64,000 bases of DNA from Gammaproteobacteria bacterium 50_400_T64 (GCA_002162755.1 MAAS01000031.1:118912-182911); one strand, 5' to 3'; positions 16,850 to 26,290 are shown, counted from the first letter of the stretch. Notes: generated by a model from the letters alone, not told the origin. Translations and numbers: made by a program.

Positions 16850-18394
16850 ATGGTCACTTTTGACGGCTCACCATTAACTATCGAAAACATTGTCGCTATC
16901 GCCCTGCAAAAACAGGGGGCACAACTTAGCCCGGATTCACAATTTCGTCGCAGCATCAGCAAAGGCAGTGAGTTTCTCGACCGTTTACTCGTCGAAGATG
17001 GCGCTATTTATGGCGTAACAACGGGCTATGGCGACTCCTGCACTGTCCCCATCCCGTCAGATCTCATTGCCGAACTGCCCAAACATCTCTATACCTTTCA
17101 CGGTTGTGGCATGGGCCAAACCTTGAGCCCAGCCATGACGCGCGCTGTACTCGCCTCGCGTCTGGCCTCTTTATGCCGGGGCTATTCGGGGGTAAGTGTC
17201 GAGCTATTAGAACAACTTGCGCTGTTATTACAGCACGATATTTTGCCGCTGATCCCGGAGGAGGGCTCGGTCGGTGCCAGTGGAGACCTCACCCCTCTCT
17301 CCTATGTCGCCGCTGTGTTATGCGGTGAACGGCAAGTCTATTTCCAGGGAGAGACGCGAGAAACCGGCGACGTCTTTAAACAGCTTAATATTAAAGCCCT
17401 GACCTTGCGCCCCAAAGAAGGGCTGGCCATTATGAACGGCACCGCGGTAATGACCGGGCTGGCCTGTATGGTTTATGAGCGCACCCAATACCTGTCCAAA
17501 TTAACGACACGCCTCACCGCCCTCGCAACACTGGCCACCAAGGGCAACGCCCATCATTTTGACGAGGTGCTATTTCAGGTCAAACCCCACCCTGGACTAC
17601 AGAAAGTCGCCGCCTGCCTACGCCAGGATCTACATGCCGGAGAACCGCCGAGAAACCCCAAACGGCTGCAGGACCGCTATTCACTGCGCTGTGCGCCCCA
17701 CGTTATTGGTGTCATAGAAGACACCCTGCCCTGGGCCCGCCAATTAATAGAAAACGAACTCAATAGCGCCAACGACAATCCCATCATCGATGCTGAAGGC
17801 GAGCATATACTGCACGGCGGGCATTTTTATGGTGGCCATATCGCGCTGATTATGGACACCTTGAAAAATGTGGTCGCCAATACTGCCGATTTACTCGATC
17901 GGCAAATCGCACTCATGGTCGACACCAAGTTTAACCATGGCCTACCGGCAAACCTGTCCGGCGCACAAGGCGAGCGTAGCGCGATTAATCACGGCTTCAA
18001 AGCAGTGCAAATTGGCTCGTCTGCCTGGACCGCCGAAGCACTCAAACTCACCCTGCCTGCAAGTATTTTCTCGCGCTCCACCGAATGCCACAATCAGGAC
18101 AAAGTGAGCATGGGCACCATTGCGGCACGGGACTGTTTACGTGTACTGCAGCTCACTGAGCAAGTTGCCAGCGCGGCCTTGCTCGTCTCTTGCCAGGGCC
18201 TTGAGTTAAGAATTCGCCAGAATGAATTATCACTTGAGCAACTATCGCCTGAGATTCAAAGCATGTTCAAATCAATTCGCAACATCAGTGCATTTCTGGA
18301 TGAAGACCGCGCACTGGATAGCGAGCTAGGTGCCATGGTCGACGCCATACAGAAACAAGCCTGGACACTGTACCCGGAGGCCAACGATGCATGA
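16850..18394 (+). CDS. Aromatic amino acid ammonia-lyase (HAL/TAL family)
   Basis: 514 residues, the usual size. The self-forming MIO cofactor triad Ala143-Ser144-Gly145 lies in SVGASGDLTPLS. The N-terminal catalytic Tyr is in IYGVTTGYG (Tyr54). At the position that sets substrate choice (Ser-His in histidine lyases, His or Phe in tyrosine and phenylalanine lyases) it reads Phe83-His84 in YTFHGCGMG. This is unlike a standard histidine lyase and favours an aromatic substrate such as tyrosine. Product 4-coumarate (or cinnamate) would be the polyene starter. GAAGGA lies about 15 bases before the ATG. A 110-base gap precedes the gene, so a second promoter is possible. Confidence 0.85.
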   Translation: MVTFDGSPLTIENIVAIALQKQGAQLSPDSQFRRSISKGSEFLDRLLVEDGAIYGVTTGYGDSCTVPIPSDLIAELPKHLYTFHGCGMGQTLSPAMTRAVLASRLASLCRGYSGVSVELLEQLALLLQHDILPLIPEEGSVGASGDLTPLSYVAAVLCGERQVYFQGETRETGDVFKQLNIKALTLRPKEGLAIMNGTAVMTGLACMVYERTQYLSKLTTRLTALATLATKGNAHHFDEVLFQVKPHPGLQKVAACLRQDLHAGEPPRNPKRLQDRYSLRCAPHVIGVIEDTLPWARQLIENELNSANDNPIIDAEGEHILHGGHFYGGHIALIMDTLKNVVANTADLLDRQIALMVDTKFNHGLPANLSGAQGERSAINHGFKAVQIGSSAWTAEALKLTLPASIFSRSTECHNQDKVSMGTIAARDCLRVLQLTEQVASAALLVSCQGLELRIRQNELSLEQLSPEIQSMFKSIRNISAFLDEDRALDSELGAMVDAIQKQAWTLYPEANDA

Positions 18395-18794
18395 AGCTGA
18401 AGTCGACATCATCATTCCTTTCCACGACGTGGACATGATGGCCATTTGCTGGCACGGACACTATGTGAAATATTTTGAACTGGCGCGCTGCGCACTGTTC
18501 GATAAAATCGACTACAACTATGTGCAAATGCGTGATTCGGGCTATGCCTGGCCAGTGGTTGATCTGCGCATCCGCTACCCCGGCCCCACCACCTTTAATC
18601 AAAAAGTAACGGTCAAAGCCACTATCATTGAATGGGAAAACCGTCTAAAAATTAACTACGAATTACGCGATAGCCAAACCGCAAAGCGCCTGACCAAGGG
18701 TTACACCGTACAAGTCGCCGTCGACATGTCGAACCAGGAAATGTGTTTTGAATCGCCAGAGGTGTTGTACGAAAAACTAGGCCTGAGGCCATGA
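18387..18794 (+). CDS. apeK: Hotdog acyl-ACP/CoA thioesterase (ApeK-like)
   Basis: 135 residues from the ATG at 18387, which has GGAGG six bases upstream and overlaps the lyase stop by eight bases. The 4HBT pattern is clear: FHDVDMMAICWHGHYVKYFE, with Asp16 as the expected catalytic residue. Members split acyl thioesters. In aryl polyene systems ApeK is a thioesterase thought to clear blocked ACPs or release the polyene. It overlaps the LolA-like gene by four bases. Confidence 0.88.
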   Translation: MHEAEVDIIIPFHDVDMMAICWHGHYVKYFELARCALFDKIDYNYVQMRDSGYAWPVVDLRIRYPGPTTFNQKVTVKATIIEWENRLKINYELRDSQTAKRLTKGYTVQVAVDMSNQEMCFESPEVLYEKLGLRP

Positions 18795-19471
18795 AAACGA
18801 GTGGCCGCCCAGGCTGGAAACATATTTTATACTCGCTCTCTTTAAGCTTGGTAATCGCTAATATTTTCATCGTTGCCAAAAGCCATAGCGACACGCCAAA
18901 TCAGCCCGACAAAAACCACACGACAAACGCTTTGCTCAGTGCAATTATCGAACAAGTCACTATTAGCGACAAGATAGAAGGTAGCTTCGAGCAGCGTAAA
19001 TATATTCACATACTCCCCCAGCCCCTGCTCTCCAAAGGGGTTTTTCAGCTCGATAAAAAAACCGGGCTGGTGTGGCAAATTAACACCCCCGTTTCCAGTC
19101 GTATCGTGTTTGACAGCGCGGGCATTCATCAACATCAAAAGGGTCAGGCCGTGTGGGAGATCAGTAATGACCGACCCGGCGTTGCTATGATCGGTGAGTT
19201 AATGCGCGCCGCGCTTTCTTATGACTGGCCCCTACTCGAAAATTATTTTTTTATTAACGGCTCTATTAACGGTTCTAGTAACAGCTCTATTAGCGACGTT
19301 AGCGAGACCCAGGGTGGCAAGCAACAGTGGGCCTTAACCCTGACACCCAAGGAAACCACACTGCAAAAAACAATAAAACACATCTCTCTTACGGGAGAGC
19401 AGACATTAACATCGCTTACTTTATTTGAAGTCAATAACGACCGCACTGAAATAACGTTCGACATGCTCTAA
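18791..19471 (+). CDS. apeL: LolA-like periplasmic lipid carrier (ApeL-like)
   Basis: 226 residues. Residues 12-34 form a signal peptide or anchor. The mature part follows the LolA-like pattern: EGSFEQRKYIHILPQPLLSKG, then VWQINTPVSSRIVF, an open beta-barrel that binds acyl chains. A serine/asparagine-rich insertion (INGSINGSSNSSISD, near 157-171) is low-complexity and could be a flexible loop. Inference: carries the hydrophobic product across the periplasm between the MMPL exporter encoded downstream and the outer membrane. This is a dedicated homologue, not the housekeeping LolA. Confidence 0.82.
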   Translation: MKTSGRPGWKHILYSLSLSLVIANIFIVAKSHSDTPNQPDKNHTTNALLSAIIEQVTISDKIEGSFEQRKYIHILPQPLLSKGVFQLDKKTGLVWQINTPVSSRIVFDSAGIHQHQKGQAVWEISNDRPGVAMIGELMRAALSYDWPLLENYFFINGSINGSSNSSISDVSETQGGKQQWALTLTPKETTLQKTIKHISLTGEQTLTSLTLFEVNNDRTEITFDML

Positions 19472-19479
19472 TTTTTTCA

Positions 19480-19569
19480 ATGACAAAATCCAATCACCAT
19501 CAAGCAACAAATCGAGCACTGGCCCAAGCCCATCGAAGCCAGGGCTGTCTGCAGATTTCGACGAGATGA
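19480..19569 (+). CDS. Possible 29-residue leader ORF before the exporter gene
   Basis: Starts with ATG at 19480 and ends in a TGA that shares its last base with the second ATG of the exporter gene (TGATG). It fills most of the only 94-base gap in this part of the operon. The exporter ATG has just a poor GACGAG close by, so coupling through this ORF would explain its translation. No binding site is visible before 19480 and the peptide is not recognised, so confidence is low. Confidence 0.25.
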   Translation: MTKSNHHQATNRALAQAHRSQGCLQISTR

Positions 19570-21944
19570 TGAAACTGCGCTTTTATTGTTGGTCTATTCT
19601 CGTGCTGGCCTGTGCTATTTATCTCAGCATCAGTTTATTTCGTGGTTACCACTTCGACAGTAGCATTATGGCGCTACTCCCCGAAAGCGAGCAGTCACCT
19701 GCCGAGGTACTCGCGACCCAACACCTGGTCAACGCTAGCGACCGGCGACTCATTTTTTTACTGCGCGATAGCGACAAACCGCGCAGTGCTTTAGCGGCAA
19801 AAGCATTTGCAGAAACCCTTAATGACAGCCAATTATTTTCAAATATACAAGGCCAAAGCAGCGCCTCAGCAACCGCTTCATGGCAAGCGTTTTATCAGGC
19901 ACGACGCTATCAATTACTCAGTGGCAACAGCCGACAACGCCTGCAAAGTAATGACCCAACGTTGGTGGATGACAGTCTTGGCCGTCTATTTAGTCCGCTG
20001 GCATCCCTGGTGGCAGGGCAATTACTGGACGACCCTTTACAGTTGTTTTTTCAGTGGCAACTGGCCGTTATTCCGGCCTTCCCTTTTACACTGGAAGATG
20101 GCTGGCTGACCCGTACCGATGACGAACACCATTATCGGCTGATCGCCACCGAAATATCGGGCAACCCCTACGACATCATTTATCAAAAACAGGTCATGTC
20201 GACGCTAGCCAAAGCAGAAGCTGCTCTACCCCCGGAGACAACACTCCTCAGCTCCGGATTAATGCTGCATGCAGCCCATGGTGCGAAGCAGGCTATCGGC
20301 GAAATTTCGACGATCGGTATTGGCTCAGCCCTGGGTATTTTATTATTGCTATTCGCCTGCTTTCGGCAATTACGGGCTGTCGTCATCGCCTTTTTACCCA
20401 TTGTCGTAGGCTGTAGTTTTGCCCTGGCCTGCAGTTTATTTTTATTTGATAGCGTGCATTTAATTACCCTGGCTTTTGGCGCTGGCCTGGTTGGCGTTGC
20501 CATTGATTACAGCCTGCATTTTTTATGCGCCCACAATCCGGAAGACGTACCGGAAAACAAGAACGCTGAAAATAAAAGCCAACATCAAGCCTCGAGTGTG
20601 CTGCGCAGCATCCTGCCCAGTTTAAGTATGGGCCTGGCAAGCAGCGTGCTCGCCTATGCCGCCCAGGGCATGGCACCCTTTCCCGGCTTGCGCCAAATGG
20701 CCGCTTTTTCAGCCCTGGGCTTAATTGGCGCCTGGTTAACAGTGGTCTGCTGGTTACCCGTATTACAGGCTTCAAAACCCATCGCGTTTAACACCGCGCT
20801 CATTCATCAATTAAAAAGCTGGCAATCACGCTGGCCTAACATTGAATCTTTGTGGCTTAAAATCACACTGGCAACTTTAACCCTCAGCTTTGCGACCCTT
20901 GTTTATACGATAGAAGGCAACGACGATATTCGCCTGTTACAAACATCCCCGCCGGAATTACTCAGCGAAGATATAGCAGTGCAACAATTACTGGGCGCAG
21001 CCAGCCCCGCACGCTATCTGGTATTAGAAGGTGGCAGTGTAGAAGCCTTGTTACAACGTGAAGAAGTGCTTACCGAGAAGCTAGATAATGCAATTAATGT
21101 CGGGCAGATCGCCAATTACATGTCGACCTCCCAATTTTTGCCCTCCCAACAGCGCCAGCAAAGCAATCACTCACTGCTAGAAAAAACCGTTTATGCGCCA
21201 CTGGGGCAATTGCATCAACTGGCATTGAGAGGGCAGCTAACCGGTATTGAAGCACCTGCCCAACAAGCTTTTAAGGACACACCGCTTAATATTTTACAGC
21301 TCAATGACTGGCTCGACACCACAATGAGTGAACTCACGACTCACCTCTGGATAGGTGAATATCAGGGCCATTACTATTCATTGATCACTCTCTTTGGCAT
21401 CAAAGACACCGAGGCTATCGCTCAACTCGATCAATTAGCACAAACCCTGAAGGGCGTTGAGTTCGTCGACAGAATCGCCGACATTTCCCTGCTACTGGCA
21501 AACTACCGGCAACAATTAACCCAGTGGTTAGTACTCGCTTATGGGCTTGTCTTAACACTCACCACGCTGCGCTACGGCCGACAGGCCTGGCGGGTTGTGT
21601 CCGCGCCCGCCCTCGCCAGCCTGGCCGTACTGAGCCTATTACAACTCAGTGGATCACCCATCACCGTCTTTCACGGTCTCGCTTTATTACTGGTTTTAGG
21701 CATCGGTCTGGATGCCAGCATCTTTTTACAGGACAGTGACAACAGTCCTTACACCTGGCTAGCCGTTACCCTGTCATCATTAACAACATTACTCGCCTTC
21801 GGCTTGTTAGCGCTAAGTTCAACGCCCGTGTTACATTATTTTGGCGTGACTGTTCTGCTGGGCATTATCTGCGTCTGGCTATTAGCGCCCTGCTTTGTCA
21901 CCCGACAAACCCCCTGTCAAAAAGGAGTTAATACACCCCTATGA
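19566..21944 (+). CDS. apeM: MMPL/RND-family exporter (ApeM-like)
   Basis: 792 residues; two ATG codons at 19566 and 19569 are possible starts. The layout is that of MMPL proteins: one membrane segment at the N-terminus, a periplasmic domain (about 35-225), five or six segments (about 230-400), a second periplasmic domain (about 430-640), and a second bundle (about 650-780). Motif-like GVAIDYSLHFL and GIGLDASIFLQD mark the two central helices with charged residues used in proton coupling. It probably extracts the polyene lipid from the inner membrane and passes it to the LolA-like carrier. It overlaps the next gene by four bases. Confidence 0.88.
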   Translation: MMKLRFYCWSILVLACAIYLSISLFRGYHFDSSIMALLPESEQSPAEVLATQHLVNASDRRLIFLLRDSDKPRSALAAKAFAETLNDSQLFSNIQGQSSASATASWQAFYQARRYQLLSGNSRQRLQSNDPTLVDDSLGRLFSPLASLVAGQLLDDPLQLFFQWQLAVIPAFPFTLEDGWLTRTDDEHHYRLIATEISGNPYDIIYQKQVMSTLAKAEAALPPETTLLSSGLMLHAAHGAKQAIGEISTIGIGSALGILLLLFACFRQLRAVVIAFLPIVVGCSFALACSLFLFDSVHLITLAFGAGLVGVAIDYSLHFLCAHNPEDVPENKNAENKSQHQASSVLRSILPSLSMGLASSVLAYAAQGMAPFPGLRQMAAFSALGLIGAWLTVVCWLPVLQASKPIAFNTALIHQLKSWQSRWPNIESLWLKITLATLTLSFATLVYTIEGNDDIRLLQTSPPELLSEDIAVQQLLGAASPARYLVLEGGSVEALLQREEVLTEKLDNAINVGQIANYMSTSQFLPSQQRQQSNHSLLEKTVYAPLGQLHQLALRGQLTGIEAPAQQAFKDTPLNILQLNDWLDTTMSELTTHLWIGEYQGHYYSLITLFGIKDTEAIAQLDQLAQTLKGVEFVDRIADISLLLANYRQQLTQWLVLAYGLVLTLTTLRYGRQAWRVVSAPALASLAVLSLLQLSGSPITVFHGLALLLVLGIGLDASIFLQDSDNSPYTWLAVTLSSLTTLLAFGLLALSSTPVLHYFGVTVLLGIICVWLLAPCFVTRQTPCQKGVNTPL

Positions 21945-23212
21945 TTAAAGCCAAGGCCGATTATGACGCCATTATTATCGGTGCCGGACCCTCGGGCTCT
22001 GTCGCGGCGGCACTCTTGCACGCACAGGGTCACCGCGTACATATTATTGAAAAGGATCACTTTCCACGCTTTTCAATCGGCGAGAGTTTATTACCGCAAT
22101 GTATGGAGTTTTTGGGCGAGGCCAATATGCTCGATGCCGTTCATGCCGCCGCCGAGGGCTGTCATTTTCAATTTAAACACGGGGCATCTTTCGTACGGCG
22201 AGATCAATATACCGATTTTGATTTCCGGGAAAAGTTCTCAAAGGGTGCAGGAACAACCTATCAGGTTTTACGCGGCCCTTTCGACCAGGTACTGGCTCAG
22301 GAAGTTGAGCGCCAGGGCGTCAGCATTTCGTGGGGCCATACATTAACCCGGTTCGAGCCTCCCGCCGGTGAAGGAAGTGACGATTTACCCCGCGTGACGA
22401 TACGCAATGAAGCGGGCGAAACCTATCAGCTCAGCGCTAAATTTGTTCTCGATGCCAGTGGTTTCGGCCGCGTCCTGCCGCGCCTGCTCGACCTTGACCG
22501 CCCCAGCGACTTCCCTTCCCGCACCTCCCTGTTTACCCATATTGAAGACAATATGGTCGCGGGTGAGTTTGACCGCGATAAAATACGCATCACCATTCAC
22601 CACGCCAACAAAGATGTCTGGTTTTGGCTCATTCCCTTTGCCAATGGCCGCAGCTCTATCGGCGTAGTTGCTGATAATAAGTTCTTTGCTGACAATACAG
22701 ACGATATTAACGCCCAGCTACAGGCCATCATTAAAGGCGAGCCCACCTTCACATCGCTATTACGCAATGCCAAATACGACAGCCCCGCCAAGCAGATAAG
22801 CGGCTATGCCAGTACTGTATCCAGCCTCTACGGCCCAGGTTACGCGCTGCTCGGCAATGCCGGTGAATTTTTAGATCCGGTGTTTTCTTCCGGTGTCACC
22901 ATTGCCATGAAATCCGCCAGCCTGGCAGCCGCCACCCTGCACCGCCAGTTACAGGGTGAGGATGTCGACTGGGCAACAGATTACGCAGCGCCTTTGCAGG
23001 CAGGTATCGATACCTTCAGAGTCTTTGTGCAAGCCTGGTACGACGGTCGCTTTCAGGATGTTATCTTCGCCCCGCAAAACGCCAACAAAAAAATACGAGG
23101 CATGCTTAGCGCCATCCTGGCTGGCTATGCCTGGGATCTCGACAACCCTTACGTGAAAGATAGCAAGCGCCGTCTCAACACCCTGGCCGAGTTATGCAAG
23201 CCAGAACACTAA
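21941..23212 (+). CDS. Flavin-dependent halogenase-like oxidoreductase
   Basis: 423 residues. The FAD-binding GxGxxG is IIIGAGPSGS (11-20), followed by FSIGESLLP (44-52). Two hallmarks of flavin-dependent halogenases are present: Trp-x-Trp-x-Ile-Pro at 227-232 (WFWLIP) and a Lys in FQFKHGASF at residue 79, which aligns with the catalytic Lys of tryptophan halogenases. The C-terminal GNAGEFLDPVFSSG binds FAD. Known: xanthomonadins are brominated and many flexirubins chlorinated, so a halogenase fits. A flavin monooxygenase without halide use remains possible. A flavin reductase is not seen nearby. Confidence 0.8.
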   Translation: MIKAKADYDAIIIGAGPSGSVAAALLHAQGHRVHIIEKDHFPRFSIGESLLPQCMEFLGEANMLDAVHAAAEGCHFQFKHGASFVRRDQYTDFDFREKFSKGAGTTYQVLRGPFDQVLAQEVERQGVSISWGHTLTRFEPPAGEGSDDLPRVTIRNEAGETYQLSAKFVLDASGFGRVLPRLLDLDRPSDFPSRTSLFTHIEDNMVAGEFDRDKIRITIHHANKDVWFWLIPFANGRSSIGVVADNKFFADNTDDINAQLQAIIKGEPTFTSLLRNAKYDSPAKQISGYASTVSSLYGPGYALLGNAGEFLDPVFSSGVTIAMKSASLAAATLHRQLQGEDVDWATDYAAPLQAGIDTFRVFVQAWYDGRFQDVIFAPQNANKKIRGMLSAILAGYAWDLDNPYVKDSKRRLNTLAELCKPEH

Positions 23213-23931
23213 GCCTCCCCCGCTCTGTTTTCAAAGCGGCCATTTTCTTCAGGGCGGCCATTAACGGCATAATGGCATTGACGCTGATCAGCTTAAGCGG
23301 CTGTAGTGCCTTGCAAAAAGAACCGCGCTTGCCGGCCATACCCCTCTTGCCCCCCGCCGCCCTGGGGCAACATGTTCAGCTCACGCAATCGGTGACCCTA
23401 CAAATAAACGCCGACGAGGTCGGGCAAAACCAGCAGATTGGCCCATTGGAAAACCAACCTCTGACCCTGCTTGCCGTCTGGTCTGTCAACGAGCAAGGTT
23501 TGAATTTTGCCGGTTTAACACCCGCGGGCCAGGTCTTAATGACGCTACAATACGATGGTGTGCATTTCACGGAAAGCTATTCGCCACTGCTGTTATTGAG
23601 TAATTCCGATACCGTAAAAAGCATACCGGGGCGAGAAATTCTCGCCCAATTACAACTCTGTTACTGGCCTCTGCCAATCATTGAGCAACACTTAAAAAAT
23701 AGCCCCTGGCGTTTAATGATCACCGATCATGGTCGCGCGCTGTATTTAGACAAACAGCAAGTGCTTGATATTCGCCTGCCGCCAATAACGGCAACAGCAA
23801 CGGGCACCACAATAGATACAACAACAGGCAACTCAGTCACTAGCGATTTGAATGAGGTCATTGAAATCACCAATATCATTATGCGCAATCAATTAACCAT
23901 CACCACATTAACCCGGGCCGAGCTGCCATGA
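23194..23931 (+). CDS. DUF3261 outer-membrane lipoprotein (ApeN-like position)
   Basis: 245 residues. Signal peptide with lipobox LSGC; Cys37 would be lipidated. The mature domain has the DUF3261 layout found in aryl polyene loci, a beta-rich fold distantly like LolB, and FTESYSPLL lies in its conserved core. A threonine-rich low-complexity run follows (about 192-206). Inference: outer-membrane acceptor for the polyene lipid carried by the LolA-like protein, so ApeL-like, ApeM-like and this protein form an export route. It overlaps the halogenase gene by 19 bases and the ketosynthase gene by four. Confidence 0.75.
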   Translation: MQARTLSLPRSVFKAAIFFRAAINGIMALTLISLSGCSALQKEPRLPAIPLLPPAALGQHVQLTQSVTLQINADEVGQNQQIGPLENQPLTLLAVWSVNEQGLNFAGLTPAGQVLMTLQYDGVHFTESYSPLLLLSNSDTVKSIPGREILAQLQLCYWPLPIIEQHLKNSPWRLMITDHGRALYLDKQQVLDIRLPPITATATGTTIDTTTGNSVTSDLNEVIEITNIIMRNQLTITTLTRAELP

Positions 23932-25112
23932 ATAAGGCTAGCGTCTACCTCAATCAGCTGGGTATTGTTTGCGCCCTCGGCGATCAGCACGACGTCATTC
24001 GACAAAAACTGGCCAACGGCGACAGCCACTGCCTAACCGAGACTGATAACTTCAGCCCTGGGCAAACCCTGCCATTGGGTGTGGTGAAGACGCCTCTTCC
24101 AGACCTGTGCGATTATCCCCCGCAAGAACAAACTCGCACTAACCAGCTGTTGTTGGCGGCGATGATGCAAATTCGCGACGCCTATGAAGAGGCCGCTTCG
24201 TCCATCGATCCGCTGCGCATTGGCATCGTGCTAGGCACCAGCACCAGTGGTATTGCCGAAGGTGAAAAGGCCGTGGCCTACCATCACGAAAAGGGCAAAC
24301 TACCCAGCGACTTTCACTATAGCCGCCAGGAAATGGCCTCCCCGGCAGCCAGCCTTGCTCGCTGGCTGAACACCAAAGGCCCAGCCTATATTATTTCAAC
24401 CGCTTGCTCATCCAGTGCCAAGGCCCTAGCCAGCGCTCGCCGCCTGCTGCGCATGGGTGTTTGCGATCTGGTGATTGCCGGTGGTGTTGACTCGCTATGC
24501 GGCTTAACCGTCAATGGTTTCTCCGCCCTCGAATCGGTCAGCAGCAACGTCTGCCAGCCCTTTAGCCTGTCGAGGGATGGCATTAATATTGGCGAGGGTG
24601 CCGCGTTGTTTCTACTCAGCCACGAGCAGGGTGAGGTGGCCTTACGCGGCGTCGGCGAGACATCTGACGCACACCATATCTCGGCACCCGACCCCGAAGG
24701 CAAAGGGGCCATTGCCGCCATGACACTCGCCCTGCAAGATGCTGATCTTGACCCGCAAGACATCGGCTACCTCAACCTCCATGGCACAGCGACACCGCAA
24801 AATGATAAAATGGAGAGCTTGGCTGTTGCGCAAGTATTGGGAAGTGACGTGGCCTGTAGTTCCACCAAGCCCTACACCGGCCATACCCTGGGCGCAGCCG
24901 GTGCCATAGAAGCCGCTATTTGCTGGCTTACGCTGACACAAGAAGATGCGGCCCTGCCGGTACATTTGTGGGATCAGCAACACGACCCCTCTGTGGCCAC
25001 TATTAATCTGGTGCAACCAGCCACACGTCATGAAAATTTAACACACGCCATGAGTAATTCTTTCGCCTTCGGCGGCAACAACATAGCGCTAATTTTGGAA
25101 CGAACTGCGTGA
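23928..25112 (+). CDS. apeO: Beta-ketoacyl-ACP synthase (ApeO-like)
   Basis: 394 residues. Cys160 is in ISTACSSSAKA, the first His in NLHGTATPQND and the second in YTGHTLGAAG, so the triad is complete. Known: ApeO pairs with the chain-length-factor-like ApeC and extends the polyene; the matching ApeC-like gene is at 10574. It overlaps the lipoprotein gene upstream (ATGA) and the dehydratase gene downstream (GTGA). The order KS, dehydratase, ketoreductase, KS is that of apeO-P-Q-R. Confidence 0.88.
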   Translation: MNKASVYLNQLGIVCALGDQHDVIRQKLANGDSHCLTETDNFSPGQTLPLGVVKTPLPDLCDYPPQEQTRTNQLLLAAMMQIRDAYEEAASSIDPLRIGIVLGTSTSGIAEGEKAVAYHHEKGKLPSDFHYSRQEMASPAASLARWLNTKGPAYIISTACSSSAKALASARRLLRMGVCDLVIAGGVDSLCGLTVNGFSALESVSSNVCQPFSLSRDGINIGEGAALFLLSHEQGEVALRGVGETSDAHHISAPDPEGKGAIAAMTLALQDADLDPQDIGYLNLHGTATPQNDKMESLAVAQVLGSDVACSSTKPYTGHTLGAAGAIEAAICWLTLTQEDAALPVHLWDQQHDPSVATINLVQPATRHENLTHAMSNSFAFGGNNIALILERTA

Positions 25113-25552
25113 ATTCAGCCTTCGATATTCGAGAAGTCGTACCCCACTCTGGCATAATGTCGCTGTTGGATGATGTCGTTGACCACGATGATCAATCCCT
25201 CTGCGCCCAGGTCACCATCAACAAAGATAGCCTGTTTGCAGAGGCCCGAGGTGTTCCCGCATGGGTAGGTATTGAATACATGGCCCAGGCCATTGCCGCA
25301 TACTCCGGCGTCATTGCCCGCAGTGCGGGACAATCGGTGTCCGTTGGCTTTTTGGTTGGCACACGAAAATACATTGCTAACCAGGCCTTTTTCCCGCTGG
25401 GGCAAACCCTTAAGGTCTCGGTGCATGAAGAGTTGCGCGGTGATAATGGTCTTGGCGTATTTCGTTGTAAAATCACCAGCGACACTATTGAAGCTAGCGC
25501 CAGTTTGAGTGTATTTCAACCCAAAAATCTGGACGAATTTTTAAACCTGTAA
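25109..25552 (+). CDS. apeP: 3-hydroxyacyl-ACP dehydratase (ApeP-like hotdog)
   Basis: 147 residues from a GTG start that overlaps the upstream TGA. His13 in VVPHSGIMSLLDD and Glu56 in AWVGIEYMAQAIAAYSG are the residues conserved in the ApeP group. It removes water from 3-hydroxyacyl-ACP to give the trans double bonds of the polyene. The second half of the double-hotdog protein encoded at 8367 is a relative, so the locus has two ApeP-type domains. Confidence 0.9.
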   Translation: MNSAFDIREVVPHSGIMSLLDDVVDHDDQSLCAQVTINKDSLFAEARGVPAWVGIEYMAQAIAAYSGVIARSAGQSVSVGFLVGTRKYIANQAFFPLGQTLKVSVHEELRGDNGLGVFRCKITSDTIEASASLSVFQPKNLDEFLNL

Positions 25553-25564
25553 AGGGCAAGATGA

Positions 25565-26290
25565 GTGAATAAAAGCGTTTTTATTACGGGCTCCAGTCGC
25601 GGCATAGGCAAGGCCATTGCGCTACGCCTGGCCACAGAGGGTTACGATATTGTTCTTCACTGTCGCACCGGTATGGATCAGGCCAAGGTAGTCAGCAACG
25701 AAATAAGTGCCATGGGGCGCCAGGTACGCATCCTGCAATTTGATATTGGCGATCGAGAAAGCGTCGCGAAAACACTCCTCGCGGACATTGATGAACACGG
25801 CACCTATTACGGCGTAGTGTGTAATGCAGGCGTCACACGCGACAATTCGTTTCCCGCTATGAGTGGTGAAGACTGGGATCACGTCGTACACACCAACCTG
25901 GATGGCTTTTACAATGTCATCAACCCATTGACCATGCCACTGGTGCGCCGACGCAAACCGGGTCGCATTGTAGCGCTGTCTTCGGTTTCGGGAATTATGG
26001 GCAACCGTGGGCAAGTCAATTACAGTGCCTCGAAAGCCGGTTTAATCGGTGCCTGTAAAGCCCTGGCTCTGGAGTTAGCCAAACGTGCTATTACGGTCAA
26101 TTGTGTCGCGCCCGGCCTTATCGAAACCGACATGGTTGAAGATGTGCCGCTGGATGAAGCGATGAAATTAATACCGGCCCGGCGCGTCGGCAAACCCGAA
26201 GAAGTCGCCGCGACAGTCAACTTTTTGATGTCGGAAGATGCGGGTTACATTACCCGACAAGTAATTTCTGTAAACGGTGGAATGTGTTGA
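25565..26290 (+). CDS. apeQ: 3-ketoacyl-ACP reductase (ApeQ/FabG-like)
   Basis: 241 residues from a GTG at 25565; an ATG four bases earlier opens only a three-codon frame. AAGGGCAAG lies upstream. The NADP-binding motif is TGSSRGIG (8-15), NAG follows in CNAGVTR, and the catalytic Ser and Tyr-x-x-x-Lys are in SSVSG and YSASKAG. It reduces the 3-keto group in each polyene cycle. The stop overlaps the next start by one base (TGATG). Confidence 0.92.
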   Translation: MNKSVFITGSSRGIGKAIALRLATEGYDIVLHCRTGMDQAKVVSNEISAMGRQVRILQFDIGDRESVAKTLLADIDEHGTYYGVVCNAGVTRDNSFPAMSGEDWDHVVHTNLDGFYNVINPLTMPLVRRRKPGRIVALSSVSGIMGNRGQVNYSASKAGLIGACKALALELAKRAITVNCVAPGLIETDMVEDVPLDEAMKLIPARRVGKPEEVAATVNFLMSEDAGYITRQVISVNGGMC

